NCBI GenBank assembly: GCA_043778315.1
Contig: JAYWGJ010000383.1
Span: 1 to 14,658, forward strand
Reading direction: 5' to 3'
Length of the DNA: 14,658 nucleotides
Source of the DNA: JBEEMU01 sp043778315
GTDB lineage: Bacteria > Bacteroidota > Bacteroidia > Chitinophagales > Saprospiraceae
Both the position numbers and the translations under genes were made by a program. Below are positions 14,021 through 14,658 of the stretch, piece after piece; position 1 is the first letter of the stretch; each line of letters begins with the position of its first letter. The notes beneath the pieces are model-generated. The model did no database searches. It was not told the DNA's origin and saw nothing but the letters and a program-made list of their open reading frames with translations.

Positions 14021-14658
14021 TTACTTTTTAAACGTCGCATACAGCGACCAAACGCCCAAATATGCCAAATAAACCTCCGAAAATAGTATTAAATAGCGAT
14101 TTGGATTAGGATAATCAAACAAAATCAAGAAATTGGCAGAAATAGCAGCTATAATTAATCCCATTTGTAACCAACGATACTCTGCAACTTGCGACGGATA
14201 CGGCACTTTAAAAGGTACGAAATGCAGTACGCAAATGATTAGCGTAGAAATGATTGTAGTGAAGCTGCTGGTTTGAAAAACAAAAAATTGGTAAAAAATA
14301 ACAAAGTTCCATAGCACTGGAAAACCCACGAAATACTTGTCGGTGCTAACCATTCCCTTATGTCCGTAGTACATCGCGGAAGTGAGCAGCACGAGTGCGG
14401 GAAGTGCGGTGCGCCACGCGCCTGCGTCAAGCAGCATCGGCGAGGCGTACATAAAATAGGCAGGAATAACGGCGTAAGTGCAAAAATCTATCACGTCGTC
14501 AATCGCTTCGCCGTCCCAATTTGGTAGCACGTCACGCACACGAGCGAGGCGCGCTAACAAGCCGTCGAAGCCGTCAATCACGAAGCAAATCCATAAAAAA
14601 ATCATCGCGTTGCGCCACTCTTCGTGGTGAATAGCGACGAGCGAAAAAAAGGCAGAAA
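14021..14658 (-). CDS. pcs: Phosphatidylcholine synthase-like CDP-alcohol phosphotransferase (N-terminus beyond the window)
   Basis: Integral membrane enzyme of the CDP-alcohol phosphatidyltransferase superfamily, predicted to join CDP-diacylglycerol with an alcohol headgroup. The reading frame stays open from the stop at 14021 to the right edge. Codons upstream of the internal ATG at 14605 encode HHEEWRNA, which fits the family, so the true start lies outside. The catalytic signature is complete (14486-14575): D-x2-D-G-x2-A-R, then x12-G-x3-D-x3-D, read as DGFDGLLAR...LPNWDGEAIDDVID. The 12-residue spacer and the VLPNW-G and YAVIPAY segments are hallmarks I associate with choline-using phosphatidylcholine synthases (Pcs) rather than phosphatidylserine or phosphatidylglycerophosphate synthases, which have an eight-residue spacer. 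At least four further membrane segments follow. Superfamily membership is firm; the choline specificity is inferred. It is the gene immediately upstream of the polyprenyl synthase on the same strand. Confidence 0.75.
   Translation of the reverse strand, partial: SAFFSLVAIHHEEWRNAMIFLWICFVIDGFDGLLARLARVRDVLPNWDGEAIDDVIDFCTYAVIPAYFMYASPMLLDAGAWRTALPALVLLTSAMYYGHKGMVSTDKYFVGFPVLWNFVIFYQFFVFQTSSFTTIISTLIICVLHFVPFKVPYPSQVAEYRWLQMGLIIAAISANFLILFDYPNPNRYLILFSEVYLAYLGVWSLYATFKK

Noticed and set aside
14021..14605. Taking the ATG at 14605 as the true start of the CDP-alcohol phosphotransferase.
   Set aside because: The frame is open to the window edge and the upstream codons encode a family-like segment; starting at 14605 would leave almost nothing before the catalytic motif.

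Overview
The window looks like a chromosomal segment from a member of the Bacteroidota, probably an environmental Cytophagales/Saprospirales-type lineage. The evidence is AT-rich intergenic DNA, A-rich rather than Shine-Dalgarno-type start regions, perfect matches to the Bacteroidota -7 promoter element TAnnTTTG in front of two genes, and proteins that read like Bacteroidota family members. There is no rRNA, tRNA, CRISPR array, transposase, phage or integron gene. No gap exceeds 150 bases without a gene.

Left part (53-1465): a stand-alone gene for a CstB-like sulfur-detoxification enzyme, made of a persulfide dioxygenase, a pseudo-rhodanese and an active rhodanese. Its own promoter is visible at the window edge.

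Middle part (1538-10354, all plus strand): a three-gene exporter of type I secretion architecture, with an ABC half-transporter, a HlyD-type periplasmic adaptor and a TolC-type outer-membrane channel. It is followed 25 bases later by sbcC (large SMC-like nuclease subunit, without sbcD) and 15 bases after that by a GNAT acetyltransferase. The spacing allows a single long transcript. The ABC subunit is the oddest protein here: its ATPase domain keeps the Walker A lysine and Walker B aspartate but has lost the signature motif, catalytic glutamate, Q-loop glutamine and H-loop histidine.

Right part (10346-14658, all minus strand): a TPR lipoprotein, recX, a degenerate M50 site-2-protease-like membrane protein that lacks the catalytic glutamate and aspartate, a trans-type polyprenyl diphosphate synthase, and the C-terminal part of a phosphatidylcholine-synthase-like CDP-alcohol phosphotransferase running off the right edge. 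The last two are adjacent lipid-metabolism genes and are probably cotranscribed.

Two kinds of non-coding structure stand out. A strong intrinsic-terminator-like hairpin for the minus-strand lipoprotein gene lies inside the coding sequence of the convergent GNAT gene. A family of short palindromic repeats built on GTGCGGGTT/AACCCGCAC occurs as an inverted REPIN-like pair at 12942-12993 and as a further copy at 11473-11493. Two copies carry a matching tail and bracket the recX/M50-like block in inverted orientation. No wholly unknown multi-gene system is evident. The best leads are the conserved-looking but ATPase-degenerate exporter, the pseudo-protease, the repeat family and the embedded terminator.
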